Part shown: positions 1 to 8,311 of the stretch, piece by piece
How the letters are laid out: each line of letters opens with the position of its first letter
How positions within the stretch are numbered: position 1 is the stretch's first letter
Source of the DNA: Sphaerimonospora sp050942215
Lineage (GTDB): Bacteria > Actinomycetota > Actinomycetes > Streptosporangiales > Streptosporangiaceae
Assembly (NCBI RefSeq): GCF_050942215.1
Contig: NZ_CP192056.1
Location: 5,332,001-5,396,000 of the forward strand
DNA: 64,000 nt
Direction of reading: 5' to 3'
Notes under the pieces: model-generated
Seen by the model: only the letters and a program-made list of their open reading frames with translations
What the model was told of the DNA's origin: nothing
The model's database searches: none
Program-made: the position numbers and the translations under genes

Positions 1-141
1 AGCTCGCGTATCCCCTCGAACTCTTCGGTCTTGGCGAGAGGCCACCGCGACGGCTCCGCGGTCGCCGACGGCTCCGGCCCCTCAGGTAATGGAGCGGCGA
101 ACGGCGGTGACGCCCAGGGGGACGGTGCCGGCGGCTCGTGA
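1..141 (+). CDS. possible C-terminal end of a gene entering from the left edge
   Basis: Frame 1 is open from the first base to a TGA at 139-141 (46 codons) and most codons end in G or C, as in real genes of this window. The encoded tail is rich in Gly, Ser, Ala and Asp and shows no recognisable motif, so it could be the low-complexity end of a longer protein or chance. Bases 142-389, up to the stop of the next gene, show no convincing reading frame or hairpin. Confidence 0.3.
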   Translation, partial: SSRIPSNSSVLARGHRDGSAVADGSGPSGNGAANGGDAQGDGAGGS

Positions 142-389
142 TGCAGCGTCGGCGGCGTCGGGAGACGCTCGTCGGCCGCCGCCGGAGGTGACGTCCTGTG
201 ATCGCCGCCCTCGGCGTGCGGACGGTCAGGCTCGTGGGGGCCGCCCGGGGTCACGTTCAGTACCTCCTGGGGGATGTGCCGGGCCGTTTCACCGGCGGTG
301 GGGCGAGGCGAGCGTGATCACTGTGATACCCGGACACCAGTCCAGAGCACCATGGGAACGCCGCCTCGGCCAGACCTCCACGGTCAGAT

Positions 390-1361
390 TTATCTAGAGA
401 GGGCCTGAATTGCCCTCTTTCGGGCGATTACTACGATCGCGGCGCCGTACACCGCGAACTGCACGACGGTGCCGACGACCGACTGCCAGGGCAGCTCACC
501 CTGTTGGAGCGCGTTGTTCAGGTCTCCCGACGCGGCGACGACGCCGAACGCCGCGACGTTGTTCGTCGCGTGCAGCGCGATCGGGGCCTCCAGCCCGCCG
601 GTGAGGATCGCCAGCCACCCCATCAGCACCCCGAACCCGAAGACGTACGCGATCCCCCAGTCGGTGTACCCGTGCAGGGCGGCGAAGGCCCCCGCGCCCA
701 GCAGAATGCCGGGCCAGGGATTGCGCAGATACGCGCCGAACGCCTGGATGACCCACCCGCGGAACATGTACTCCTCCGCGGCGGACTGGAAGGGCACGAG
801 CACCAGGATGACGGCCATCGCGGGCAGGAACGCCTCCCAGCCGGCCCAGCTGTACGCCGGGTCCACCCCGGTGAGCAGCAGTGTCGCCATCTCAGCGAGT
901 TGCCCGAGCACGACGGCCGCGACCGCGATGAGCAGGCAGCGGGCCAGCCAGCCCCAGCGAAGCCGGCCGGCGACCGACGAGAGCGTCCCCGCCGGGCGAC
1001 GCTGGATCGCCCACGCCGCGCCGTACACCACCGGAATGGCCAGCGCGATCACGGTGAGATGGAAGCCGAGGTCGAGGAGCGGATCGACGAACATCCGGTC
1101 CCCGCTCATCACGAGGGGAAGGCGCGCCAGAGTCGCGACCGTCCACGCCGCCATGACGATCCCGAACGAGATGACCAGGAAACCGCCCACCGCGGCCAGC
1201 GTGCCGAGAATCGGCCGCCACCAGCGGTGCAGCGGTGTGCGGGCCAGTTGGTCGTACCGCACCGCCGCCGGGGGCGGCATGATCCATGGCATGCGGGCGG
1301 GCGGCGGCCACTGGTAGGGCGGCGAGTGCATCCACCGTTCATACCCCACCCGGCGGGTCAC
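390..1361 (-). CDS. CPBP family intramembrane metalloprotease
   Basis: A polytopic membrane protein of 323 residues of the CPBP (CAAX protease / bacteriocin-processing, ABI) family, which cleaves membrane-embedded substrates or acts in self-immunity; the substrate here is unknown. The N-terminal 45 residues are Pro-rich and cytosolic, followed by about eight hydrophobic segments. The family motifs are all present: EExxxR as AAEEYMFRGW near residue 195, FAALHG near 228 and HATNN near 266, which supply the metal-binding Glu and His residues. The listed start is GTG at 1361; an ATG at 1331 is an equally possible start and would shorten the Pro-rich tail by ten residues. No partner gene suggests a dedicated substrate. 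Confidence 0.85.
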   Translation of the reverse strand: MTRRVGYERWMHSPPYQWPPPARMPWIMPPPAAVRYDQLARTPLHRWWRPILGTLAAVGGFLVISFGIVMAAWTVATLARLPLVMSGDRMFVDPLLDLGFHLTVIALAIPVVYGAAWAIQRRPAGTLSSVAGRLRWGWLARCLLIAVAAVVLGQLAEMATLLLTGVDPAYSWAGWEAFLPAMAVILVLVPFQSAAEEYMFRGWVIQAFGAYLRNPWPGILLGAGAFAALHGYTDWGIAYVFGFGVLMGWLAILTGGLEAPIALHATNNVAAFGVVAASGDLNNALQQGELPWQSVVGTVVQFAVYGAAIVVIARKRAIQALSR

Positions 1362-1388
1362 TCACGACCGGCGGCGGGGTGACGACGC

Positions 1389-2333
1389 CTACGCGGACGG
1401 GGGCGGGATGAAGGCGGTGGTGCGCACGAGGCCGGCGGCCCGGCCCTTGGCGGCCACGACCAGGGCCATCTTGCGCGACGCCTCGTCGATCATCTCGTCG
1501 CCGAGCATGGCGGCGCCCCGCTTCTCGACCGTCGTGTGGTACTCGTACGCCTCGAGGATCATCTCCGCGTGGTCGTAATCCCGCTGTGCGGGCGAGAAGA
1601 CCTCATTGACCACGTCCACCTGGCCGGGGTGCAGCACCCACTTGCCGTCGAAGCCCAGCGCCGCCGATCGGCCGGCCACCGCGCGCAGGCCGTCGAGGTC
1701 GCGGATCTGCAGGAACGGCCCGTCGATCGCCTGCAGGTCGTGTGCCCTGGCCGCCATCAGGATCCGCATGAGGACGTAGTGGTAGGCGTCGCCCTCGCCG
1801 TACCCCGGCGGCTGCTCGCCGACGACCAGCGTCCGCATGCCGATCGAGGCCATGAAGTCCGCCGGGCCGAACACCAGCGCCTCCAGGCGCGGCGAGGCAG
1901 CGGCGATGGCGTCCACGTTGACGAGCCCCGCCGCGTTCTCGATCTGGGCCTCGATCCCGATGCCGCCCTCGGGCAGTCCGGTCGCCCGCTCGATCTGGCT
2001 CAGCAGCGTGTCCAGCCAGACCACGTGCGAGGCGTCGGAGACCTTGGGCAGCAGCACGCAGTCGAGCCGGTCGCCGGCGCCCTCCACGATCTCGATGACG
2101 TCGCGGTAGGTCCACCGGGTGGTCAGGTCGTTCACGCGGACGGCGACGATCCTGCCGGTCCAGCCGCCCTCGCGCAGCGCGGCGACGACGTTCTTACGCG
2201 CCGCCTCCTTCGCATCGGGCGCGACCGCGTCCTCCAGATCGAGGAAGATCTCGTCGGTCGCCAGCCCGCGGGATTTCTCGATGAAGCGGGGATTGCTGCC
2301 CGGCACCGCCAGGCAGGAACGTCGAGCACGCAT
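1389..2333 (-). CDS. HpcH/HpaI aldolase / CitE-like CoA ester lyase
   Basis: A 314-residue TIM-barrel protein of the HpcH/HpaI-CitE family, whose members cleave or hydrolyse beta-hydroxyacyl-CoA esters such as citramalyl-CoA or malyl-CoA using a divalent metal. It begins with a typical arginine-rich MRARRSCLAVPG and contains the conserved substrate/metal segments DEIFLDLEDAV (acidic pair), IEAQIENAAGLVN (metal-binding Glu) and VFGPADFMASIG. It ends with a GFDGKWVLHPGQVD motif characteristic of the malyl-CoA/citramalyl-CoA lyase group. The ATG at 2333 is chosen because GTGGAG lies 7-8 bases upstream; an upstream extension has no family counterpart. It reads divergently from bioY across a 290-base gap. 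The exact substrate cannot be read from sequence. Confidence 0.85.
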   Translation of the reverse strand: MRARRSCLAVPGSNPRFIEKSRGLATDEIFLDLEDAVAPDAKEAARKNVVAALREGGWTGRIVAVRVNDLTTRWTYRDVIEIVEGAGDRLDCVLLPKVSDASHVVWLDTLLSQIERATGLPEGGIGIEAQIENAAGLVNVDAIAAASPRLEALVFGPADFMASIGMRTLVVGEQPPGYGEGDAYHYVLMRILMAARAHDLQAIDGPFLQIRDLDGLRAVAGRSAALGFDGKWVLHPGQVDVVNEVFSPAQRDYDHAEMILEAYEYHTTVEKRGAAMLGDEMIDEASRKMALVVAAKGRAAGLVRTTAFIPPPSA

Positions 2334-2624
2334 GGGCTCCACGCTAGCGACGCCCTTCCGGCGCTCACCCCGGGGGGTCGAGCTCTGACACGCGCTTGGT
2401 AGAACTACTACAACCGTTTCCGTCCGGGTATCCGATATGGCCTGGCCTCCACTATCCGATCCCCACAAATCACATCAGATGTTCTTGGTCCTCAGCTCGT
2501 ACGGCTCACGCCACGGCCCGGCCAAGAATGGTCAACGGTAGAAGACACCTCCGGAGCAAGCCGGGCCGGGAAGAGCACCGGCCGGGCCGCGGAGGCGACC
2601 ACGCAGTCGTGTTAGGAGTCATCG

Positions 2625-3224
2625 ATGGCCAACGCCACCGCCACCGTTGGGGTCCGCCCCGCCGTGCTGTCCGACCTCATCCCCGCCGTTCCCGGCAGCA
2701 CCGCCGCGCGCGTGCGGGACGCCGTACTCATCATGGCCGGTGCCGGCCTGACCGGCCTGGCCGCACAGATCAGCGTGCCGCTCCCCGGTGGGCTCGTCCC
2801 CGTCACCGGTCAGACGTTCGCCGTCGTCCTGGTCGGCGCCGCCCTCGGTATGAACCGCGCGTTCCTCAGCATGCTCCTCTACATGGCGGTCGGGGCCGCC
2901 GGAGTCCCCTGGTTCGCCGGGGGCGCGAGCGGACTGGGCGGTGCGACGTTCGGCTATGTGCTCGGCTTCATCGCGGCGGCTTCGCTCGTCGGGTGGCTCG
3001 CGCAGCGCGGCGGCGACCGTACGGTGGCCCGCACGGTCGGCACGATGGTCCTGGGCAACCTGGTCATCTACGCCTTCGGTCTGCCGGTGCTCATCGCGGT
3101 GACCGGCCTCGATCTCGGGACCGCGCTGGTGGAGGGCGCCGGCAAGTTCGTCCTGGGCGACCTCCTCAAGATCGCCTTGGCGGCCGGTCTGCTCCCCGCG
3201 GCCTGGAAGCTCGCCAACCGCTGA
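2625..3224 (+). CDS. bioY: biotin ECF transporter substrate-binding subunit BioY
   Basis: A 199-residue integral membrane protein of the BioY family, the S-component that binds biotin and pairs with energy-coupling (ECF) ATPase and T subunits for uptake. After about 30 polar residues it runs through about six hydrophobic segments and carries the BioY hallmarks VPLPGGLVPVTGQTFAVVL near residue 47 and GAAGVPWFAGGASG near 90. The start ATG is preceded by TTAGGAG at a good distance. No bioM/bioN genes are adjacent, so it must use a shared ECF module elsewhere or work alone. The 290-base upstream gap contains two direct TATCCGAT copies (2429-2436 and 2453-2460, 24 bases apart), a possible regulatory element; no clear BirA-type operator is visible. 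Confidence 0.9.
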   Translation: MANATATVGVRPAVLSDLIPAVPGSTAARVRDAVLIMAGAGLTGLAAQISVPLPGGLVPVTGQTFAVVLVGAALGMNRAFLSMLLYMAVGAAGVPWFAGGASGLGGATFGYVLGFIAAASLVGWLAQRGGDRTVARTVGTMVLGNLVIYAFGLPVLIAVTGLDLGTALVEGAGKFVLGDLLKIALAAGLLPAAWKLANR

Positions 3225-3243
3225 TCCCCAAAAAGCGAGTTTG

Positions 3244-3483
3244 CCGTGATCTTGCGAATTCTCGCAGGCATCCCCTCTGACCTGCCCATTCCCTTGTCGT
3301 GATCTTGCAGAAATATATCGATCAGCGATTTGACCTGTGCGAACTTCCTTCGTGATCTTGCAATTGCAAGATCACGAAGGAAGTTCGCACAGGTCAGCGG
3401 CATCAGCTGCGAGCTTTTGCAAGATCACGAAAGTTGTTCATGCAGGTCAGAGATGCTTATTGCGAGTATTCGCAAGATCACGG
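3244..3483 (+). repeat. structured intergenic repeat element, copy A
   Basis: A 240-base non-coding element between bioY and the next gene. It is bounded by near-identical inverted ends (CCGTGATCTTGCGAAT left and its exact complement at the right end, extending over about 23 bases with one mismatch). Inside are six copies of the 10-mer GTGATCTTGC: three in plus orientation (3246, 3299, 3352) then three in minus (3366, 3419, 3472). A related element with the same 3+3 order lies at 16321-16568. No transposase frame and no clear target duplication are seen. It resembles a MITE or a composite REP-type element; AT content is higher than in flanking genes. Confidence 0.8.
3331..3396. repeat. 66-bp perfect palindrome inside repeat copy A
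   Basis: Bases 3331-3363 are the exact reverse complement of 3364-3396, with no loop. It consists of two head-to-head copies of a 33-base unit that carries TGACCTGTGCGAACTTCC followed by the GTGATCTTGC core. On both strands this would fold into a very stable hairpin or extrude as a cruciform. It marks the centre of the 3+3 arrangement of element A. Confidence 0.95.
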
Positions 3484-3524
3484 GTGGGGGTGCTTGAGAT
3501 GAGGTGGCGTGAGAGGCTGAGGGC

Positions 3525-3893
3525 ATGAGCCTGGCGCTGATCGAAGAGGGCGCGAAGAAGTCGAGCGTGCTGTGGATCGCACTCCCGTCCGGGCCACGGC
3601 TGGCCTGGCACGTATGGCACGAAGGGGCGATCTACGTGGTGACCGGCGGCGGGGAGCAGCCCCTTCCCGGGTTGACCGAGTCGCCGGAGGTCGAGATCAC
3701 TCTCCGGAGCAAGGACAACGGCGCCGAACTCGTCCGTTTCCCCGCCTCCGTCGAGGTCGTCGACCAGGAGGCGGCCGGGGAGACCGTGGCGGCACTGGCC
3801 AGGGAACGGCTCAACGCCCACGACGCCGCCGGACTGATCGACCGCTGGGCCGCGCGGTCCGTCGTCGTACGGCTCACCCCCCGCCCCGCATAG
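3525..3893 (+). CDS. small hypothetical protein
   Basis: A 122-residue protein I do not assign to a family with confidence. The sequence begins with a short acidic/basic helix, then beta-rich segments (WIALPSGPRLAWHVWHEGAIYVVTGGGEQ) and ends with an amphipathic helix containing two Trp/Arg-rich turns. The strand pattern and length are compatible with a small split-barrel (pyridoxamine-oxidase-like) fold, but no cofactor motif is visible. It is soluble, with no signal peptide or membrane segment. It lies 41 bases after repeat element A and converges on mrp, with a hairpin between the two stops. Confidence 0.6.
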   Translation: MSLALIEEGAKKSSVLWIALPSGPRLAWHVWHEGAIYVVTGGGEQPLPGLTESPEVEITLRSKDNGAELVRFPASVEVVDQEAAGETVAALARERLNAHDAAGLIDRWAARSVVVRLTPRPA

Positions 3894-3988
3894 CCTCACT
3901 CATGCCACGCTCAGTTCGAGCGGATCAGTACGACCAGGTCGGGAGCCATAGAGGGGAACTTCCCGTCAGCGGCGAGCAGCGCGTCGGC

Positions 3989-4049
3989 ACTCACCCCTGG
4001 CCGCCGTCACGCTGTGCCGTACGGTCACGGCGGCCGTTCCAGGGTGAGT
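3989..4049. terminator. hairpin between convergent genes
   Basis: ACTCACCCCTGG plus CCGCCGT on the left pairs with the complementary ACGGCGGCC and CCAGGGTGAGT on the right, with a small internal bulge and a central loop. It sits between the stop of the small hypothetical gene (plus) and the stop of mrp (minus) and can serve both directions. There is no long T-run, as is common in high-GC actinomycetes. Confidence 0.6.
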
Positions 4050-4052
4050 GGA

Positions 4053-5195
4053 TCAGTGCTTGATCGGGGAGAGGTCGAGCTTGCGGCCCTTGAGGCTGCC
4101 GCCAGGCTTCTTGCCGAGTGCGGCCGCGATGCGGCGCAGCTCGGCCGCAGCCGGAGCGTCGGGGTCGGTCAGGACGAGCGGCTTGCCCTCGTCGCCGCCC
4201 TCGCGCAGCCGCAGGTCGATCGGCACCTGGCCGAGCAGCGGCACGCGGGCGCCGAGCGTCCGGGTCAGCGCGTCGGCCACGGTCTGGCCGCCGCCCTCGC
4301 CGAAGACCGCGATCCGCTCGTCACAGTGCGGGCAGGGCAGCCACGACATGTTCTCGATGACGCCGGCGATCTGCTGGTGGGTCTGGGCGGCGATCGAGCC
4401 GGCCCGCTCCGCGACCTCGGCGGCGGCCTGCTGCGGAGTCGTCACGACGAGGATCTCCGCCGTCGGCATCCGCTGGGCCACCGAGATCGCGATGTCCCCG
4501 GTGCCGGGCGGCAGGTCCAGCAGCAGCACGTCCAGGTCGCCCCAGAAGACGTCGGTGAGGAACTGGTAGAGCGCCCGGTCGAGCATCGGGCCGCGCCAGA
4601 CCACCGGCGTGTTGCCCTCGGGCTTGAACATCCCGACCGAGATCACCTTGATGTCATGCGCGATCGGCGGCATGATCATGTCTTCGACCTTGGTCGGCCG
4701 GTCGCCGACGCCGAGCATGCGCGGCACCGAATGTCCGTAGATGTCGGCGTCCACGATGCCGACCTTGAGGCCGGAGGAGGCCATGGCCGCGGCGAGGTTG
4801 ACGGTGACGGACGACTTGCCGACACCGCCCTTTCCGCTGGCCACCGCGAAGACCCGGGTCAGCGAGCTCGCCTTGGTGAAGGGGTTCTCCTTCTCCGGGC
4901 CGCGGTCGCCGCGGAGTTTGGTCTGCAGTTCCTTGCGCTGCTCGGGGCTCATGACGTCCAGGTCCACGTGCACCCGGGTCACGCCCTCCACCGCGGAGAC
5001 GGCCGAGGTGACGTCGCGGGTGATCGTGTCCTTCAGGGGACAGCCGGCGATCGTGAGGTAAACGCCGACGCGCACCACCCCGTCCGGGGAGATGTCGACG
5101 CTCTTGACCATGCCGAGGTCGGTGATCGGTCGGCGGATCTCAGGATCGATGACGGTTGCGAGCGCAGCCCTGACCAGTTCTGGGGATGGTGCCAT
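4053..5195 (-). CDS. mrp: Mrp/NBP35 family iron-sulfur cluster carrier ATPase
   Basis: A 380-residue cytosolic P-loop ATPase that carries and transfers 4Fe-4S clusters to apoproteins. Residues 1-95 form a MIP18/DUF59 domain with the conserved TDLGMVKSVDI and AGCPLKD segments. The deviant Walker A motif SGKGGVGKSSV lies at 120-130, with DADIYGHSVPRMLG following and LDLPPGTGD as the switch region. A CPHC pair (WLPCPHCDERI, near 280) binds the cluster at the dimer interface. Length and architecture match actinobacterial Mrp/ApbC. In Mycobacterium mrp lies near sigE, as here, so the order is probably ancestral. It is followed on the same strand by an independent hairpin shared with the convergent gene. 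Confidence 0.93.
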   Translation of the reverse strand: MAPSPELVRAALATVIDPEIRRPITDLGMVKSVDISPDGVVRVGVYLTIAGCPLKDTITRDVTSAVSAVEGVTRVHVDLDVMSPEQRKELQTKLRGDRGPEKENPFTKASSLTRVFAVASGKGGVGKSSVTVNLAAAMASSGLKVGIVDADIYGHSVPRMLGVGDRPTKVEDMIMPPIAHDIKVISVGMFKPEGNTPVVWRGPMLDRALYQFLTDVFWGDLDVLLLDLPPGTGDIAISVAQRMPTAEILVVTTPQQAAAEVAERAGSIAAQTHQQIAGVIENMSWLPCPHCDERIAVFGEGGGQTVADALTRTLGARVPLLGQVPIDLRLREGGDEGKPLVLTDPDAPAAAELRRIAAALGKKPGGSLKGRKLDLSPIKH

Positions 5196-5265
5196 GAATC
5201 CATGCTATGGAGGCGGACCGATTCTTCCTAATGGGGGTTGGCGATCCGCGCCCGATCAGGCGGGA

Positions 5266-5760
5266 TCAGTGCCTGACGGCGCCGTTCCTGAAATCCTCCC
5301 TGAGCCCCTCCCGGAGATCCTCGTGGAGATGCTGCAGCTCAGAGCGGATGTAGTCCCTGGTCGCCACCTCGCCGAGCGCCAGGCGCAGGGACGCGATCTC
5401 GCGGAGGAGGTATTCGATCTCCGACTGGTTGCGCTCGGCCCGCACCCGGTCCTGCTCGTACTGGACCCGGTCACGGTCGGCCTGCCGGTTCTGCGCCAGC
5501 AGGATGAGCGGTGCCGCGTACGACGCCTGGAGCGAGAGCATCAGGGTCAGGAAGATGAACGGGTACGGATCGAACTTGATCGGCAGAAGGGTGTTCCACA
5601 GCAGCCAGACCGTGATGAACACCGTCATGTAGACGATGAACCGCGCGGTCCCCAGGAAGCGGGCGATCCGCTCGGAAAGGCGTCCGAACGCCTCGGGGTC
5701 GTAGTAGAGCCGGAAGCGGATAGCGGCCAACTCTCGTGGCTGGTCGAGTCGTTCAGTCAT
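5266..5760 (-). CDS. DUF1003 membrane protein
   Basis: A 164-residue protein of the DUF1003 family. Two membrane helices (about residues 40-58 and 66-86) are followed by a long charged coiled-coil tail with heptad-like QNRQADRDRVQYEQDRVRAE. The Asn-Thr-Leu-Leu-Pro turn between the helices and the PYPFIFLTLMLSLQASYAAP segment are family hallmarks. The start codon overlaps the stop of the preceding MgtE_N/CBS gene by eight bases, so the two are translationally coupled. Function is not established; the coupling suggests a membrane partner for the Mg-sensor-like protein upstream. Confidence 0.88.
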   Translation of the reverse strand: MTERLDQPRELAAIRFRLYYDPEAFGRLSERIARFLGTARFIVYMTVFITVWLLWNTLLPIKFDPYPFIFLTLMLSLQASYAAPLILLAQNRQADRDRVQYEQDRVRAERNQSEIEYLLREIASLRLALGEVATRDYIRSELQHLHEDLREGLREDFRNGAVRH

Positions 5761-6961
5761 GTTTCTCCCGCCAGTCCTGCGGCAGCATGTGGTCCAGCAC
5801 GTCGTCGACGGTCACCGCGCCGAGCAGCCGCCCGTGCTCGTCCACGACGGGAACCGCGACCAGGTTGTACGTGGCGAGGTAGCAGGCCACCTCGGGGATG
5901 GTGAACTCCGGCCTGATCGGGTCCACGCTGATGTCTATCACGCTGCCGAGCAGGGTCGACGGCGGCTCTCTCAGCAGCCGCTGGAAGTGCGCCACCCCGA
6001 GGAACCGGCCCGTCGGGGTCTCCCCGGGTGGACGGGTCACGTACACCTGGGCGGCGACGGCGGGGGTCTGCTCCTGCTGCCTGATGTGCGCGAGCGCCTC
6101 GGCTACGGTCGCCGTCGGCGGGAGGATCACCGGTTCGGTGGTCATCATGCCGCCCGCCGTGTGTTCGGCGTAGGTCAGCAGCCGCCGTACCGGCGCGGCC
6201 TCCTCGGGCACCATCAGCCGCAGCAGCGCCTCCGCCTGATCCTGCGGCAGCTCCTGCAGCAGGTCGGTGGCGTCGTCGGGGCTCATCGCCTCCAGCACGT
6301 CGGCGGCCCGCTCCGGGTTCAGCCGGCTCAGCACGATCACCTGGTCTCGATCGGGCAGTTCCTCCAGCACGTCGGCGAGCCGGTCGTCGTTGAGCGCGGA
6401 GGCCACCTCGGCCATCCGCTTGTCGGGCAGCTCGTGCAGCATGTTGGCCAGGTCGGCCGGGCGCAGCGCCTCGAACGCGGCGAGGAGGTTGGCCGCGCCC
6501 TGGTCCTTCTGAACCACGCCGAAGCCGGTGACCTCGTCCCAGTCCACGATGAGGGTCTCGCCCCTGCGCCGGGTGCCGCGCCGTACCGCGACCTTGGCGA
6601 TCAGCCAGTCCGAAGGGCGGGGCTGCTCCATCGCGAGGTCCTGCACCGTCACCTGCTCGCCCTTGTACTCCACGGACAGGTCGAGCAGCTCGCCGATGGC
6701 GAGCGTCTCGGTCCTGCGCTGCTCGAACCGCCGCATGTTGAGCTTGCCCGTGAAGATCACCGCGCCCGCCTCCATGCTGGTGATCCTGGTGATCGGCAGG
6801 AACACCCGGCGGCGTGGCTGGACCTCGACCACGAATCCGTGCACCCGGGGCGGGAGCGGCCCGCGCAGCGAGACCACGACGTCGCGGATCCGGCCGATCT
6901 GGTCTCCGGCCGGATCGAAGACGGCGAGTCCCGCCAGCCGGGCTACGAAGATCCGATCCAT
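5753..6961 (-). CDS. MgtE N-domain / CBS protein without a channel
   Basis: A 402-residue soluble protein with three parts: an N-terminal PRC-barrel-like region (FDPAGDQIGRIRDVVVSLRG, residues 13-80), an MgtE intracellular N domain of helical repeats (LRPADLANMLHELPDKRMAEVASAL..., about 165-265) and a pair of CBS domains (about 270-395; TTEPVILPPTATVAEAL and VDEHGRLLGAVTVDDVLDHML). The MgtE transmembrane channel is missing, so it is a sensor-type relative and not a transporter. The ATG at 6961 is chosen because GGGAGGGG lies just upstream and the protein family begins here. It overlaps the DUF1003 gene. A homologous arrangement lies near sigE in mycobacteria. Confidence 0.87.
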   Translation of the reverse strand: MDRIFVARLAGLAVFDPAGDQIGRIRDVVVSLRGPLPPRVHGFVVEVQPRRRVFLPITRITSMEAGAVIFTGKLNMRRFEQRRTETLAIGELLDLSVEYKGEQVTVQDLAMEQPRPSDWLIAKVAVRRGTRRRGETLIVDWDEVTGFGVVQKDQGAANLLAAFEALRPADLANMLHELPDKRMAEVASALNDDRLADVLEELPDRDQVIVLSRLNPERAADVLEAMSPDDATDLLQELPQDQAEALLRLMVPEEAAPVRRLLTYAEHTAGGMMTTEPVILPPTATVAEALAHIRQQEQTPAVAAQVYVTRPPGETPTGRFLGVAHFQRLLREPPSTLLGSVIDISVDPIRPEFTIPEVACYLATYNLVAVPVVDEHGRLLGAVTVDDVLDHMLPQDWREKHD

Positions 6962-7035
6962 CTGGTGCCCCTCCCGCTGATCTTCACCCCATCGCGTCGC
7001 CCGGGGCACGCCTCGCCGCGCCGTCGTCGTCACCG

Positions 7036-7069
7036 ATCGCTCCGTTATGGCTATCGCTCCGTTATGGCT
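7036..7069. repeat. 17-bp tandem direct repeat
   Basis: Two perfect, abutting copies of ATCGCTCCGTTATGGCT lie in the 320-base gap between the divergent MgtE_N/CBS gene and the EamA gene. They may be a regulator-binding tandem site or a recent slippage duplication; no promoter hexamers could be assigned with certainty around them. Confidence 0.85.
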
Positions 7070-7281
7070 ACGGGCTCCTTCTCCGCCTCGCGCCGCGCCG
7101 CCGGGCACCGCGCAGTCCGAGCACCGTGCAGTCCGGGCAGACCTCGTCTGTCGGGGCACTTGCCAGGGTACGCAAGCGTCGTCAGTGATGGGTGCGGCGG
7201 TACCGCCGATCCGCCTGGCGAGCGCGGTGAGCGCTATGACAGGATCAAATCCCACAATGGGTCATTACAAAGCAGGTGATG

Positions 7282-8220
7282 ATGAGGGCTGTCAGCCTGT
7301 CGATCGCGGTCGTGTCGGCCTTCAGCTTCGGGTTCTCCGGACCGATGGCGAGGTTCCTCGGCGAGGCGGGGCTCAGCCCGCTGGAGGCGGTGTGGGTACG
7401 CATGGCGGGGGCCGGGCTGGTCATGCTGCTCGTGCTGGCGATCATCCGGCCGCGCGCACTGCGCATCCCGCGCGACCGCCTGCCGTTCTTCGCGGCCTAC
7501 GCCGTCATCGCGATCGCGGCGGTGCAGACCCTGTTCTTCTTCGTGATCACCAGGCTGCCCGTCGGGGTGGCGCTGCTCTTCGAGTTCACCTCGCCGGTGC
7601 TGGTCGTCGTCTGGGTGCGCTTCGTCCGCCGGGTGCGGTTGGCGCCGGCCGCCTACCTGGGCGCGCTCATCGCGGTCGCCGGCCTCGCCGTCGTGGTCGA
7701 GGTCTGGCAGGGGATGCGGCTGGACACGATCGGGGTGCTGGCCGCCCTCGCCTCCGCGGCCTGCTGCGCCGGATATTTCCTGATGAGCGATGGTTTCGGG
7801 GATGACGTCGACCCGCTCGGCCTGATCTGCTGGGGCATGATCGGTTCGGCGGTGGTCCTGCTGCCCGTCTCGCGTCCCTGGGGCATCCCCTGGTCGGCGT
7901 TCACCCGGACCGCGGTCGTCGGCGACCACGCGCTGCCCGCGATCGGCGCCGCCGCCTGGATGATCCTGGTCGCCACGGTGACGGCCTACATCACCGGCGT
8001 CACCGCCGTACGCAGGCTGTCCGCCGCCGTCGGTTCCACGGTCGCCTCCCTCGAGGTCATCGCGGGCGCCCTCATCGCCTGGGTGCTGCTCGGCGAGCGT
8101 CTCGGCACCGCACAGATGGCCGGAGGGCTTGTGGTGCTCTGCGGCGCGATGCTCGCCCAGACCGCGACCGTACGGCTATCGCCCGTAACCGGCGAAGTCC
8201 CGCTCAGGCAGACCGTCTGA
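7282..8220 (+). CDS. EamA/DMT family permease
   Basis: A membrane protein of about 312 residues with ten predicted helices in two EamA repeats, the drug/metabolite transporter fold that exports small metabolites or amino acids. Typical features are FSFGFSGPMARFLGEAGLSPLEAVWVR in helix 1-2, and in the second half RRLSAAVGSTVASLEVIAGALIAWVLLGERLG, the EamA signature. Start choice is between GTG 7276, ATG 7279 and ATG 7282; the last is best placed behind AGCAGG. The substrate cannot be predicted. A strong hairpin follows 60 bases after the stop. Confidence 0.85.
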   Translation: MRAVSLSIAVVSAFSFGFSGPMARFLGEAGLSPLEAVWVRMAGAGLVMLLVLAIIRPRALRIPRDRLPFFAAYAVIAIAAVQTLFFFVITRLPVGVALLFEFTSPVLVVVWVRFVRRVRLAPAAYLGALIAVAGLAVVVEVWQGMRLDTIGVLAALASAACCAGYFLMSDGFGDDVDPLGLICWGMIGSAVVLLPVSRPWGIPWSAFTRTAVVGDHALPAIGAAAWMILVATVTAYITGVTAVRRLSAAVGSTVASLEVIAGALIAWVLLGERLGTAQMAGGLVVLCGAMLAQTATVRLSPVTGEVPLRQTV

Positions 8221-8282
8221 GCACGGTGAGCAATCGTCAGCCGGTGTGGCAGGGAGCGGAGCGGGAGGGAACGAGGACCGCA

Positions 8283-8311
8283 TGCCGGGCCCCGCTGAGC
8301 GGGGCCCGGCA
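8283..8311 (+). terminator. strong GC hairpin after the EamA gene
   Basis: TGCCGGGCCCCGCT and AGCGGGGCCCGGCA are perfect 14-base complements separated by one base, 62 bases downstream of the EamA stop. No T-run follows. It would also act on the minus strand just beyond the end of tatB, but the distance fits the plus gene best. Confidence 0.7.

Noticed and set aside
89..397. Open frame of 102 codons on the plus strand at the left edge
   Set aside because: Arg/Pro/Gly-rich translation with no start signal, overlapping the end of the CPBP gene; typical shadow frame of GC-rich DNA.
3331..3396. The 66-bp palindrome as a simple transcription terminator of bioY
   Set aside because: It lies over 100 bases after the stop, is far longer than a terminator needs and is embedded in a larger symmetric element; a terminator role may be secondary.
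4014..5231. Long plus-strand frame antisense to mrp (405 codons)
   Set aside because: Mirror of mrp codon bias; Arg/Gly/Val/Leu-rich with no motif.
5759..7279. Long plus-strand frame antisense to the MgtE_N/CBS gene
   Set aside because: Shadow frame; the minus gene has clear domains.
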